A stretch of DNA of 64,000 bases, from assembly GCA_964436465.1 (NCBI GenBank), contig CAYTCV010000004.1, positions 1 to 64,000 of the forward strand. Direction: 5' to 3'. The DNA comes from RBG-13-66-14 sp964436465 (GTDB lineage: Bacteria > RBG-13-66-14). Each line of letters begins with the position of its first letter. Within the stretch, counting starts at the first letter, position 1. Positions 1 to 7,754 of this stretch are shown piece after piece. The notes beneath the pieces are model-generated. The model searched no databases. It had not been told where the DNA came from and was given only the letters and a program-made list of their open reading frames with translations. The position numbers and the translations under genes were made by a program.

Positions 1-1
1 C

Positions 2-1534
2 TCACACCTTGAACTTGCGGTCCAGGCTGCGGTAGGCGATGCCCTCGGAGACGTGGGCCGCCGTTATGGTCGGTGAATCCTCCAGGTCGGCGATGGTCCG
101 GGCCAGCTTGAGCACCCGGTCGTAGGCCCTGGCCGAGAACCCCAGCCGGTCCACCGCCTGGTGCAGGAGCTGCTGCGCCTCCGGCTCCGGCCGGCAGAAT
201 GTCCGAATCATCTTACTGGTGAGCCCGGCGTTGGAGTGTATTCCGGTGCCGGCGTAGCGTTGCTGCTGACGCTCCCGGGCGGCGTTGACCCGCTCGCAGA
301 CCACCGCGCTCGGCTCGCCGGAGCGCTCGGCGGAGAGCTCACGGTAGGGCACCGCCGGGACCTCGAGATGGATGTCTATGCGGTCCAGGAGGGGACCGGA
401 GATTTTCGAGCGGTAGCGCCGAATCGAGGGCGGTGAGCAGGTGCAGCTGTGGTTTGGGTCGCCGTAGTAGCCGCAGGGGCAGGGGTTCATCGAGGCCACG
501 AGGGTGAAGCTGGCGGGGAAGGTGAGGCTGATTTGGGCCCGAGCGATTGTCACCCGGCGGTCCTCCAGCGGCTGACGCAGAACTTCCAACACGTGGCGCT
601 CGAACTCGGGCAGCTCGTCGAGGAAGAGAACCCCGTGGTGGGCCAGGGACACCTCGCCGGGACGGGGGTAGCTCCCCCCGCCGATGAGCCCCGCCGAGGA
701 TATGGTGTGGTGGGGCGAACGGAAGGGGCGCGTGGCGACCAGTGCCCGGTCCGGCGGCAGCATCCCCGCCACGGAGTGGACCTTGGTCGTCTCCAGGGCC
801 TCGTCCAGGGACATTCTCGGCAGGATGGTGGGCAGCCGGCGGGCGAGCATGGTCTTCCCGGCGCCGGGAGGCCCCATCATCAATAAATTATGCCCCCCGG
901 CCGCGGCGACCTCCAGGGCGCGCTTGGCGTGCTCCTGCCCCTTCACGTCCTGCAAATCCAGGGCGTAGTGGGCGGCCTGGGTGAACTCCTCCTGCAGGTT
1001 CACCTTGAACGGCTCGGGGGTCAACCGGCCCTCGAGCAGCTCCGCCGCCTGGGCCAGGGTTTCCAGGGCAAAAACGTCGAGGTCGTCCACCAGGGCGGCC
1101 TCCTTCGCGTTCTCCTTCGGCACCACCAGCGCCTTGAAGCCTTCGTCCCGCAGCGCCACCGCGATGGGGAGGATACCGTGCACGCCGCGCAGGGCGCCGT
1201 CCAGGGAAAGCTCGCCGACCACGGCGATTTTATCGCGGCGGACGGCCACCATCTGCCGGGTGGCGATTAAAACCGCCAGGGCGATGGGCAGGTCGAAGGC
1301 CGGACCCTCCTTCTTCGTGTCGGCGGGGGCGAGGTTGACGGTGTAGGAGCCCGGGGCGAAGTCGTAGCCGGAATTGCGCACCGCCGCCCGGACACGGTCC
1401 TTGGATTCCTTCACCGCCACGTCGGGCAGCCCCACGGTGAAAAAAGTGGAAAGGCCCGGCGATATGTCGGCCTCCACCTCCACCAGGTAGCCCTCCACCC
1501 CGCGCACCGCCGCCGAGAAGACTTTGGCCAGCAT
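2..1534 (-). CDS. comM: YifB/ComM family Mg-chelatase-like AAA+ ATPase
   Basis: A 510-residue protein of the ComM/YifB family. In the bacteria where it has been studied, ComM is a hexameric helicase that aids branch migration during natural transformation. The N-terminal ~190 residues are the Lon-S16-like ChlI domain. Walker A GPPGAGKT lies near residue 221 and Walker B LFLDELPEF near residue 300. A cysteine cluster (NPCPCGYYG) and the C-terminal Mg-chelatase-like domain follow. I chose the ATG at 1534 because it gives the family N-terminus MLAKVFSA and has a GGGG ribosome-binding site; an in-frame start 33 nt upstream is less likely. The gene ends at the window edge with a stop codon, so it is complete. 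Function in this organism is inferred from the family. Confidence 0.93.
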   Translation of the reverse strand: MLAKVFSAAVRGVEGYLVEVEADISPGLSTFFTVGLPDVAVKESKDRVRAAVRNSGYDFAPGSYTVNLAPADTKKEGPAFDLPIALAVLIATRQMVAVRRDKIAVVGELSLDGALRGVHGILPIAVALRDEGFKALVVPKENAKEAALVDDLDVFALETLAQAAELLEGRLTPEPFKVNLQEEFTQAAHYALDLQDVKGQEHAKRALEVAAAGGHNLLMMGPPGAGKTMLARRLPTILPRMSLDEALETTKVHSVAGMLPPDRALVATRPFRSPHHTISSAGLIGGGSYPRPGEVSLAHHGVLFLDELPEFERHVLEVLRQPLEDRRVTIARAQISLTFPASFTLVASMNPCPCGYYGDPNHSCTCSPPSIRRYRSKISGPLLDRIDIHLEVPAVPYRELSAERSGEPSAVVCERVNAARERQQQRYAGTGIHSNAGLTSKMIRTFCRPEPEAQQLLHQAVDRLGFSARAYDRVLKLARTIADLEDSPTITAAHVSEGIAYRSLDRKFKV

Positions 1535-1610
1535 CGCTTTTTCCCCGCGGATAAAGAATTGGAGCAATTTTACCAGAGCACCCCGCCCGGGGCAAGACGA
1601 CTTAATAACT

Positions 1611-1667
1611 CTGACACGGATGACAGTTTATGTCAGTTGTCTTCGGTAAAGTTAGTGTTGTCATGAC
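1611..1667 (+). promoter_or_regulatory. Cluster of TGACA/TGTCA repeats, candidate XRE operator
   Basis: TGACA at 1612-1616 and 1621-1625 and TGTCA at 1631-1635 form a direct repeat and an inverted repeat (TGACA, 5 nt, TGTCA). A perfect 8-bp palindrome GTCATGAC lies at 1660-1667. The cluster sits 40-100 nt before the GTG of the XRE regulator, where autoregulatory operators of small XRE proteins are usually found. Binding is inferred. Confidence 0.45.
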
Positions 1668-1708
1668 TTTGACCGTCGGTATCCCGACGACTAAACCGAG
1701 GAGGTCCC

Positions 1709-1978
1709 GTGAACCACAAACTGGCATTGGGCGTGACCATCCGCCGTCACCGTCAGCGGCTCGGCCTGTCCCAGGAAGGGCTGGCCAAGAGGGCGGGTCT
1801 GCACCGGACGTACATCGGCAGCATCGAGCGCGGCGAACGCAACATCACTCTGGTGAACATTATCCGGCTGGCCCAGGGGCTGGAAATGGACATCGTGAAG
1901 CTCTGCGAGGAAATGATGACACTGAAGGATAAAACGGACCGGCACATCTCCTCGGCCGTGTCGAACCTGAACCGGTAG
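1709..1978 (+). CDS. Small XRE-family (Cro/CI-like) transcriptional regulator
   Basis: An 89-residue protein made almost entirely of one HTH_3 domain (about residues 8-65), with the HTH core LSQEGLAKRAGLHRTYIGSI followed by ERGERN. Size and the RTYIGSIERGERN signature resemble the controller (C) proteins of restriction-modification systems and other single-domain XRE regulators. The GTG start is supported by a strong GAGGAGG site at 1698-1704. No restriction or methylase gene is adjacent: upstream is divergent comM and downstream is a Fur-family gene. It most likely represses or activates its own promoter through the TGACA/TGTCA repeats just upstream. Other targets cannot be told from the sequence. 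Confidence 0.85.
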   Translation: MNHKLALGVTIRRHRQRLGLSQEGLAKRAGLHRTYIGSIERGERNITLVNIIRLAQGLEMDIVKLCEEMMTLKDKTDRHISSAVSNLNR

Positions 1979-2068
1979 GACGGAAACCGCGGCGCCGCGA
2001 TTCGGAAAAGAAGCGGCGTGTGTTAATCGACCGGATACGAGACGACCCTAAAAAAAGCCCGGTCAGGC

Positions 2069-2097
2069 TTGATTATTCCCCAATAAGGGGCTAGAAT
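2069..2097 (+). promoter_or_regulatory. Sigma-70 promoter of the Fur-family gene with embedded inverted repeat
   Basis: -35 TTGATT (2069-2074) and -10 TAGAAT (2092-2097) are separated by exactly 17 nt. The spacer region holds the inverted repeat TTATT-CCCC-AATAA (2073-2086), which overlaps the -35 box. This is a plausible autoregulatory Fur/PerR-type operator; binding is inferred. Confidence 0.65.
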
Positions 2098-2133
2098 GAT
2101 GGGTGAGATATGTTCTCATTTGGGAGGTCCATC

Positions 2134-2583
2134 ATGGCCATCCCCAGCTACGAAGAGGCCGAGCGCACCTTGCGGAAGTACCTCGCTCTGCGCGGCCTTC
2201 GCTGCACCGTCGAACGTCTCGCCATCCTCAAGGCCGTCTGGGAACACCAGGGCCACCCGAGCGCCGAGGAAATAGCCCGGGAGCTCTCGGGCGGGTCGCT
2301 GTACGTCAGCCGGGCCACCGTGTACCGCACCCTGGACCTCCTGGTCGAGACCGGCCTGTTGACCTGCTCCAGCCTCGGTGAGGGCCACCGGCACTACGAA
2401 ATCGGCGCCGAGCACCACGACCACCTCATCTGCCGCTCATGCGGCCGGGTCATCGAAATCCGCAGCGCCGACATGGAGAAGCTGCAGGACAGGATTTGCA
2501 AGGAGAACGATTTCGAGAACGTCTCCCACTCACTGGAGATAATCGGCTACTGCTCGCACTGCCGCAACGGCGGCGGGCACTAG
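2134..2583 (+). CDS. Fur-family metal- or peroxide-responsive regulator
   Basis: A 149-residue Fur-family repressor. The N-terminal winged helix covers about residues 5-85, with the recognition region SRATVYRTLDLLVE. It is followed by the His-rich hinge and metal site (EHHDHLICRSCG). Two CxxC pairs, CRSC and CSHC, form the structural zinc site typical of PerR and many Fur proteins. The ATG at 2134 has a GGGAGGT site at 2122-2128; an upstream in-frame start is rejected. Whether it senses iron, zinc or peroxide cannot be decided from the sequence. The inverted repeat in its promoter suggests autoregulation, and the ferritin-like genes near 48 kb are possible targets. Confidence 0.92.
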   Translation: MAIPSYEEAERTLRKYLALRGLRCTVERLAILKAVWEHQGHPSAEEIARELSGGSLYVSRATVYRTLDLLVETGLLTCSSLGEGHRHYEIGAEHHDHLICRSCGRVIEIRSADMEKLQDRICKENDFENVSHSLEIIGYCSHCRNGGGH

Positions 2584-2595
2584 CGGAGGGTGTTG

Positions 2596-2623
2596 AAAAA
2601 GGCGCTCCGGGCGCCTTTTTTTT
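2596..2623. terminator. Bidirectional intrinsic terminator between fur-type gene and flavodoxin
   Basis: A-tract, GGCGC (2601-2605), loop TCCGG, GCGCC (2611-2615), T-tract. The flanking A and T runs pair as well, so the hairpin can end both convergent transcripts. Confidence 0.85.
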
Positions 2624-2644
2624 ATTAATCCTCAGACGGCGGAA

Positions 2645-3163
2645 CTATCCCAGCTTCCCGGCCAGCTCCCGGGCCCAAACCCGAGCGAGCTCGAAATCCC
2701 GGTAGTCCAGCGGCTCGTCAGGATTACTGATTCCTTCCTTCTCGGCGATGGACCGCATGATGCCCCGGATGGGGAAGCGGTACCGGTCCATGTTGCGCAT
2801 GCCGGGGAAGAGCCCCGGGGTTTCTAAGTTTAGGCCGGGCAGCTTTTGCTTCAGCTTGGGCAGCACCACGTCGTCGAGTTGCCGGCGACCCTCCTCGGTG
2901 GTGGCTGACAAACAGCAGATGAACACGCTGTGCGGCTTTCCCGCCTTGAGCGTCTTCCCGGCCAACGCGCGCGCCTGGCCCAGCCAGCTCCCGGCGCGCA
3001 GGCTGCCGCCCACGACGACAAATCCGTAAGGCGTGAGGTCCCGGGCCTCCTTGGCCGGAAGAACGTCTACCTCATGGCCCGCTTTTTTCAGCTCCTCGGC
3101 GATGACCTCGGCGTAGGACTTCGTCGAACCGTAGCCCGTGGCGTAACCCACCAGAATCTTCAT
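2645..3163 (-). CDS. Flavodoxin-domain protein (HemG-like fold)
   Basis: A 172-residue single-domain flavodoxin. The FMN phosphate loop is ATGYGSTKSYAE at about residues 8-19. The central strand VVVGGSLRAGSW and the following loop resemble the flavodoxin_5 group that includes HemG, the menaquinone-dependent protoporphyrinogen oxidase. The GMRNMDRYRFP segment near residue 120 also fits that group. No haem gene lies next to it, so I do not assign HemG; a general electron-transfer or quinone-linked oxidoreductase role is the safe call. The ATG has a GAGGAGG site 4 nt upstream. It is transcribed convergently with the Fur-family gene and follows leuS in the same direction, separated by a small GC-rich palindrome in its leader. 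Confidence 0.8.
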   Translation of the reverse strand: MKILVGYATGYGSTKSYAEVIAEELKKAGHEVDVLPAKEARDLTPYGFVVVGGSLRAGSWLGQARALAGKTLKAGKPHSVFICCLSATTEEGRRQLDDVVLPKLKQKLPGLNLETPGLFPGMRNMDRYRFPIRGIMRSIAEKEGISNPDEPLDYRDFELARVWARELAGKLG

Positions 3164-3174
3164 CTTCCTCCTCA

Positions 3175-3196
3175 GGGCGGGGATAGAACGCCCGCC
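3175..3196. repeat. Small GC-rich palindrome in flavodoxin leader
   Basis: GGGCG (3175-3179) and CGCCC (3189-3193) can form a hairpin, followed by GCC-TACATTCG. A longer hairpin of similar composition, also next to TACATTCG, lies at 31750-31771. The two may be members of one dispersed repeat family, but two short copies are weak evidence. Confidence 0.35.
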
Positions 3197-3222
3197 TACA
3201 TTCGGAATACAGCGTTTTATTT

Positions 3223-5706
3223 TTAGCCCTGGACCACGATGGAGACCAGCCGTCCCGGCACGACGATGAATTTTTTCAAGGCTTTCCCGTCGGTGTAGGC
3301 CCGGACCCTTTCGCTGGTGAATACAACCTCACGGACGGCGTCCTCGCCGGCATCCACCGGAACCTCCACCTGGTCGCGGATTTTGCCGTTGATTTGCACC
3401 GCCAGGGTGACGGTTTCAACTTCCAGGGCCGCCTCGTCCCACTCCGGCCAGGGGCGGTCGTGGACCGACTCTTTTTCGCCGAAGCGTGCGTTCAGCTCCT
3501 CGCAGATGAACGGGGCGAAGGGCGCCAGGACGTCCACCAAATCCCGCAGGCAGGCGGCGACCACCGGGTGCGCCTCAGCCGGAACGTCCCCCCCGGTTTC
3601 CAGGGCGTAGATGTCGTTGACCAGTTCCATGGCGGCCGCGATGGCCGTGTTGAAGTGGATGCGCCCAATATCCTCGGTGAACTTCTTCACCGTGGCGTTC
3701 CGCTTGCGGTGTAACGCCCTGAGTGCCCCGGAGAGCGACGCGGGGTCGTATTCGCAGTCCAGCCGCCAGCGACCGTCGAACAGCCGCCAGACGCGTCCCA
3801 GGAAGCGGTAGACCCCCTCCACGCCCTCTTCGCTCCACTCCATCTCCTTGTCCGGCGGCGTGGCGAACAGGGTGAACACGCGCCCGGTGTCGGCGCCGTA
3901 GCGCCCGACGATGTCCTCGATGCCCACCGTGTTGCCCCGGCTCTTGCTCATGGCCTTGCCGCCCAGCGTCACCATGCCCTGGGTGAACAGGCGCGTGAAC
4001 GGCTCGGAGAAGGAGAGCATCCCGGCGTCGCGCAGCGCTTTGGTGAAAAAGCGGGCGTACATCAGGTGCATGATGGCGTGCGTGATGCCGCCGATGTAGG
4101 TGTCCACCGGCAGCCAGTGGTCCACGGGTGCTTTTTCGAAGGGCCGGTCGTCGGGCCGGCTGACGTAGCGCAGGAAGTACCAGGAGCTGTCCACGAAGGT
4201 GTCCAGCGTCTCGACCTCGCGCCGGGCCTCGCCGCCGCACTGGGGGCACTTCACGCGGACCCAGTCCTCCGCCTCCGCCAGCGGTGGGTGGCCCTTGGGC
4301 CGGAAGTTTTCGATGTGCGGCAGGAGCACCGGCAGGTCGTCGTAGGGCACGGGCGCCACCCCGCATTTATCGCAGTGGATGAGCGGAATCGGCGTACCCC
4401 AGTAGCGCTGGCGCGAAATGCACCAATCGCGCAGGCGGTAGTTCACCCGCCGACGGCCGTAGCCCCCGGCCTCCATCATATCGGCGATGCCGTCCATCGC
4501 CTCGGCGGAGCTTTTCCCGTCGAAGGGGCCGGAGTCGGCCAGAATGCCCGGCTCCACGTAGGCGTCGGCCATCGTGTCGGCGTCGAGGGTCTCCCCCGGC
4601 GGCATGACGACCGGAACGATTTCCAGGCCGTACTTTTTAGCGAAGGCGAAGTCGCGCGTGTCGTGGGCCGGCACGGCCATCACGATTCCCGTGCCGTATT
4701 CCAGAAGGACGTAGTTGGCCACCCAAATCGGCACCGGGCGGCCGTTGACGGGATTGACGGCGTGGCGCCCGGTGAAGACGCCCTCCTTCTCGGTCTCGTC
4801 GGCGGCGCGCAGGAAACGGTCCTGCGCCAGCACCCGGTCCACGAAAGCCCCGACCTCGGCCTCCCGCTCCGTCCCGGCCACCAGGCGCCGCACCAGCGGA
4901 TGCTCCGGAGCCAGCACCACGTAGGTCATCCCGTAAACGGTATCCACGCGGGTGGTGAACACCCCGAAAGGCTCGGCAAAGCCCTCGACGCGCAGGTCGA
5001 ACTCGACCCCCTCGGAACGGCCTATCCAGTTCCGCTGCATCGTGCGCACCTCGGCGGGCCAGTCCTCCAGGGTGTCCAGGTCGTCCAAAAGCTCCTGGGC
5101 GTAGTTCGTGATTTTGAAGAACCACTGCCGCAGGACCTTCTGCGTCACCTCGTCCTTGCACCGCTCGCAGCGGCCGCCCACCACCTGCTCGTTGGCCAGC
5201 ACGGTCTGACAGCTCGTGCACCAGTTGGCGGTGCTCTCCTTGCGCTCAACCAGCCCCATCTCGAAGAGCTTCAAAAACAGCCACTGCGTCCAGCGGTAGT
5301 ACTCCGGCTTCGAGGTGTCCACCTCGCGGTCCCAGTTGTAGGGGATGCCGATGCGCCGCATGGTCTGCTTGAAGGACGCGATGTTCGCCCTGGTCCACTC
5401 GGCGGGGTCGGTGCCGTGCCGGATGGCGGCGTTCTCCGCGGGCAGGCCGAAGGCGTCCCAGCCCATGGGGTGCAACACCTCGTAACCCCGGCGGTGACGG
5501 TAACGGGCGATGACGTCACCGATGGAATAGTTGCGGGCGTGGCCCATGTGGAGCGTACCCGAGGGATAGGGGAACATGTCCAGGACGTAGAACTTGGGCC
5601 TCCGGCCGGTCAGGGGCCGGTCCGGCCGGGCGAAGCGGCAGAAGCCGGAATCCCAGCGCTTCAGCCATTTCGCTTCCACGTCTTTGGGCCTGTAAGGTTC
5701 GGTCAT
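3223..5706 (-). CDS. leuS: Leucyl-tRNA synthetase
   Basis: An 827-residue class I aminoacyl-tRNA synthetase that charges tRNA-Leu. The HIGH signature is HMGH at residues 53-56 and the KMSKS loop is KAMSKSRGN near residue 583. Zinc-binding cysteine pairs are visible in the early insertion (CTSC and CERC) and in the insertion before KMSKS (CDKC and CPQC). The CP1 editing domain occupies about residues 220-420, with GTGIVMAVPAHDTRD as its hallmark. The C-terminal anticodon-binding domain is complete, and the length matches bacterial LeuS. Expression is probably controlled by attenuation in the 259-nt leader, which holds an intrinsic terminator and a competing antiterminator. The gene is not in an obvious operon. 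Confidence 0.98.
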   Translation of the reverse strand: MTEPYRPKDVEAKWLKRWDSGFCRFARPDRPLTGRRPKFYVLDMFPYPSGTLHMGHARNYSIGDVIARYRHRRGYEVLHPMGWDAFGLPAENAAIRHGTDPAEWTRANIASFKQTMRRIGIPYNWDREVDTSKPEYYRWTQWLFLKLFEMGLVERKESTANWCTSCQTVLANEQVVGGRCERCKDEVTQKVLRQWFFKITNYAQELLDDLDTLEDWPAEVRTMQRNWIGRSEGVEFDLRVEGFAEPFGVFTTRVDTVYGMTYVVLAPEHPLVRRLVAGTEREAEVGAFVDRVLAQDRFLRAADETEKEGVFTGRHAVNPVNGRPVPIWVANYVLLEYGTGIVMAVPAHDTRDFAFAKKYGLEIVPVVMPPGETLDADTMADAYVEPGILADSGPFDGKSSAEAMDGIADMMEAGGYGRRRVNYRLRDWCISRQRYWGTPIPLIHCDKCGVAPVPYDDLPVLLPHIENFRPKGHPPLAEAEDWVRVKCPQCGGEARREVETLDTFVDSSWYFLRYVSRPDDRPFEKAPVDHWLPVDTYIGGITHAIMHLMYARFFTKALRDAGMLSFSEPFTRLFTQGMVTLGGKAMSKSRGNTVGIEDIVGRYGADTGRVFTLFATPPDKEMEWSEEGVEGVYRFLGRVWRLFDGRWRLDCEYDPASLSGALRALHRKRNATVKKFTEDIGRIHFNTAIAAAMELVNDIYALETGGDVPAEAHPVVAACLRDLVDVLAPFAPFICEELNARFGEKESVHDRPWPEWDEAALEVETVTLAVQINGKIRDQVEVPVDAGEDAVREVVFTSERVRAYTDGKALKKFIVVPGRLVSIVVQG

Positions 5707-5756
5707 GGGACGGCTCCCGGCGACCGCTCGGGGGCGGTCGGTGTTTGCGGCGGCAG

Positions 5757-5783
5757 AAAAAAACCCGCGTCTTGGGCGCGGGT
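5757..5783 (-). terminator. Intrinsic terminator inside the leuS leader (attenuator)
   Basis: On the minus strand ACCCGCG, a 7-nt loop, then CGCGGGT, followed by seven T. It lies between the leuS promoter and the leuS start and is oriented to stop leuS transcription before the coding region. Confidence 0.8.
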
Positions 5784-5811
5784 GTTTGGTACGTAAAATC
5801 TCCCGCTACCC
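5774..5811 (-). promoter_or_regulatory. Candidate antiterminator of the leuS attenuator
   Basis: GGGTAGCGGG (complement of 5802-5811) can pair with CCCGCGCCC (complement of 5774-5782), giving nine base pairs with one bulged A. The second segment is the 5' arm and loop of the terminator, so the two structures exclude each other. The T-box consensus (UGGNACCGCG) is not present, so the sensing mechanism is unknown. Confidence 0.55.
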
Positions 5812-5910
5812 TCGAATGGTCTCCGGGGAGAGGGAAAGGGGGGTCGCCGAAGACGGGAACTGCGCTCCGTGACGACGCTCGCGACGTGTCTGGAAACGGT
5901 TCTCCATCAT
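5806..5910 (-). CDS. Possible 34-residue leader peptide in the leuS leader
   Basis: An ATG-ATG start at 5910 follows a GGGAG site about 8 nt upstream and opens a 34-codon frame ending in TAG at 5808-5806. The stop codon lies inside the 5' arm of the candidate antiterminator, which is the geometry of ribosome-controlled attenuation. Only two leucine codons (CTT and CTC, three codons apart) occur near the end, so classical Leu-codon stalling would be weak. The frame could also be chance in GC-rich DNA. No homology is claimed. Confidence 0.25.
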   Translation of the reverse strand: MMENRFQTRRERRHGAQFPSSATPLSLSPETIRG

Positions 5911-5971
5911 ATCGGCAACTCCCGAATACCTCCGAACGAACGATGAAACGAGGCTATTCATGCCCCGGCAG

Positions 5972-6000
5972 AATATAGGTCAAGCTCCGACCTTTGTCAA
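5972..6000 (-). promoter_or_regulatory. Strong sigma-70 promoter for leuS
   Basis: On the minus strand TTGACA (complement of 5995-6000), a 17-nt spacer and TATATT (complement of 5972-5977). Predicted transcription start is near 5965, giving a leader of about 259 nt before the leuS ATG. Confidence 0.85.
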
Positions 6001-6013
6001 GCCGGGATGGCGC

Positions 6014-6391
6014 CTACTTCTTCTCCTCCTCGTAGATGAGGATGGCGCCGCAGCTTTCGCAGAACTCGATGGTTTCGCCGCGACGCACCAACAGGGCCCT
6101 GCCGCTGGGGACGGTGACGTGGCAGGACTGACACACCCCGCCCAGCATCTTGGATACGGCGTTCTGGTTGTGGCGCTGATAGAAGCGCTGGTAGTGGACC
6201 AGAAGGTCGCGCTTGATTTTATCCTTCATCTCCTCTTTGCCCGTGGCGATTTGCTCCAGCTCCATGCTGATTGCGCGGATTTCCTCGTCGGACAGGCCCT
6301 CGCTGCGGAGGTCCTCCAGGGCGTGGCCCAGTCGGTGCAACAGGTGGTCCATTTCTTGCAACTTAGCTACCAGACGCAGCTGCTCTTTCAA
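6014..6391 (-). CDS. Short DUF164/C4-type zinc-ribbon coiled-coil protein
   Basis: A 125-residue protein with a helical coiled-coil part (about residues 1-75) and a C-terminal zinc ribbon carrying two CxxC knuckles, CQSC and CESCG. This matches the C-terminal part of the DUF164 (CdsZ-type) family, whose members are usually near 240 residues, so this is a short form. Family members are implicated in nucleic-acid or ribosome-linked processes, but no precise role can be given. The start is TTG with a GGGGGT site just upstream. It ends just before the leuS promoter and could be transcribed in the same direction as leuS. Confidence 0.75.
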   Translation of the reverse strand: MKEQLRLVAKLQEMDHLLHRLGHALEDLRSEGLSDEEIRAISMELEQIATGKEEMKDKIKRDLLVHYQRFYQRHNQNAVSKMLGGVCQSCHVTVPSGRALLVRRGETIEFCESCGAILIYEEEKK

Positions 6392-6470
6392 GACACCCCC
6401 TTACACGTAGAAGCGGTTCTATTCTAAGGCCGGCTCGGAAAAAAAGCAAGCTGCACCCTCAAATCCGACC

Positions 6471-6506
6471 TTGACGATAACGGTTTTTTAGGGTATTTTT
6501 AACCGT
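6471..6506 (+). promoter_or_regulatory. Promoter with flanking inverted repeat upstream of secreted protein gene
   Basis: TTGACG (6471-6476), 17-nt spacer, TATTTT (6494-6499). An inverted repeat ACGGTT (6480-6485) and AACCGT (6501-6506) brackets the -10 box, so a regulator could bind here. The rest of 6392-6694 is comparatively AT-rich and non-coding; I see no further gene in it. Confidence 0.6.
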
Positions 6507-6694
6507 GGTGGGTAGTATATACTCTATTTTGGAACATCCGCCTGATGGAACTGTTTCAAACTGCGCACCCGCGGACTGAACAAATTAAACAATTGAGCTA
6601 TAATTACGGGCGAAAACAAACCACCCCACCCGGTTCTCCGATAGGCCCCTCGGCGTCTACCGGGATGAGGCGAAAAGTGTTACGGGGGTTTGAC

Positions 6695-7651
6695 ATGCGA
6701 AAGATGCTGTTGACGTTACTGGTCCTGCTGACACTCTCGCCGGCGATTGCCAACGTCAGTGTGTTCAGCGACACGCAAAACCCGCTGGCCGCGCAGACGG
6801 GAAACCGTCCGGCGGGCTGGGTCTATGTCCCCGAGGTCGTCATCTGCGGGGCCCGCATGTTCTTCGCCGCGTCCATGTACAACCACACGGACCTGATAGG
6901 GAACGATTTCTACGCCAACGACCAGGCCCTGCGATTGGTGTACAACTGTATGACCTACCTCCTCGACCCCGAGGACCAGCAGGTCACTTCGGGGACCATC
7001 GGCTGCATGGGCGACTTCGACATCCCCAACGGGCTCCAGAGAGAGTATCACCCCTTCCCGCCCTGGGATATCGACTTCATGGAATACCTGGAGGAAAACC
7101 TCACCGGTGTCGGATGCAGCTTCGACCTGGTCCACATCGACAATACCGACCCGCTGGTGGAGGACGGGGAGCCCCTGTACGACATCGTCATGGTCGGTGA
7201 TGAGTGGGTACCGAACCGCCTCCACTCCCGTAGCGAGTACTCCGCCTACGTCGGCCTCGGCGGCAAGCTCATTATCGCCGGGACCTGGAACGAGGTGCCC
7301 GACCCAGCCGGCAGGCAGCTCGATTTCCTCCCGAAGAACTCCATCTGGATAAAGCGATTCAGTGTTATGGAGTTCCTCCTCCCCGCCGTGGACCCCTCGC
7401 ACCCCATCGCCAAGAACATCAACAATTCGGCCTGGTGGTACGACGTTTACGCAACGCTCGGATTCATCATCAACCCCCACATCTTCGATAAGATTTACAA
7501 CTACGACGAGGAGTACTACACGAAGATTTTCGCCGAGCCGGCCGGCTACCCCGACAGCCCGTCCACCCTCGTCCTCGGGGGACAGTGGGTTTGGGAGGAT
7601 GAACCCGCCGTCACCGAGACGAGCTGGGGAGTCATCAAGGCGCAGTACTAG
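6695..7651 (+). CDS. Secreted protein of unknown function, possible GATase1-like fold
   Basis: A 318-residue exported protein. I chose the ATG at 6695 because it is followed by a typical signal peptide (MRKMLLTLLVLLTLSPAIA, cleavage after about residue 19). An upstream in-frame extension of 50 codons would place this hydrophobic stretch internally. The mature protein is rich in aromatic and acidic residues. The segment DIVMVGDEWVPNRLH, then YVGLGGKLIIAG, looks like the strand-loop pattern of class I glutamine-amidotransferase-like secreted domains, but no catalytic triad is evident. It stands alone, with its own promoter 190 nt upstream and a terminator downstream. I do not recognise the family with confidence. 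Confidence 0.75.
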   Translation: MRKMLLTLLVLLTLSPAIANVSVFSDTQNPLAAQTGNRPAGWVYVPEVVICGARMFFAASMYNHTDLIGNDFYANDQALRLVYNCMTYLLDPEDQQVTSGTIGCMGDFDIPNGLQREYHPFPPWDIDFMEYLEENLTGVGCSFDLVHIDNTDPLVEDGEPLYDIVMVGDEWVPNRLHSRSEYSAYVGLGGKLIIAGTWNEVPDPAGRQLDFLPKNSIWIKRFSVMEFLLPAVDPSHPIAKNINNSAWWYDVYATLGFIINPHIFDKIYNYDEEYYTKIFAEPAGYPDSPSTLVLGGQWVWEDEPAVTETSWGVIKAQY

Positions 7652-7684
7652 CGACCGCAGCCGAAGATAAAAAAGGCTTACAAC

Positions 7685-7713
7685 AAAACGGTGGACCTCA
7701 TCCGCCGTTTTTA
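7685..7713. terminator. Bidirectional terminator between convergent genes
   Basis: AACGGTGGA (7687-7695), loop CCTCA, TCCGCCGTT (7701-7709) with one G-U pair, flanked by an A run on the left and a T run on the right. Confidence 0.8.
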
Positions 7714-7754
7714 TATCCCGAAGTCGCCGATTTTCGAACGAGTACCGCCCGCCT

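Noticed and set aside
4066..5796. A 576-codon frame antisense to leuS
   Set aside because: Shadow of leuS; low-complexity translation, no ribosome-binding site, no domain.
5757..5970. T-box riboswitch for leuS
   Set aside because: The leader has promoter, terminator and antiterminator, but no UGGNACCGCG T-box sequence or clear Stem I landmarks.
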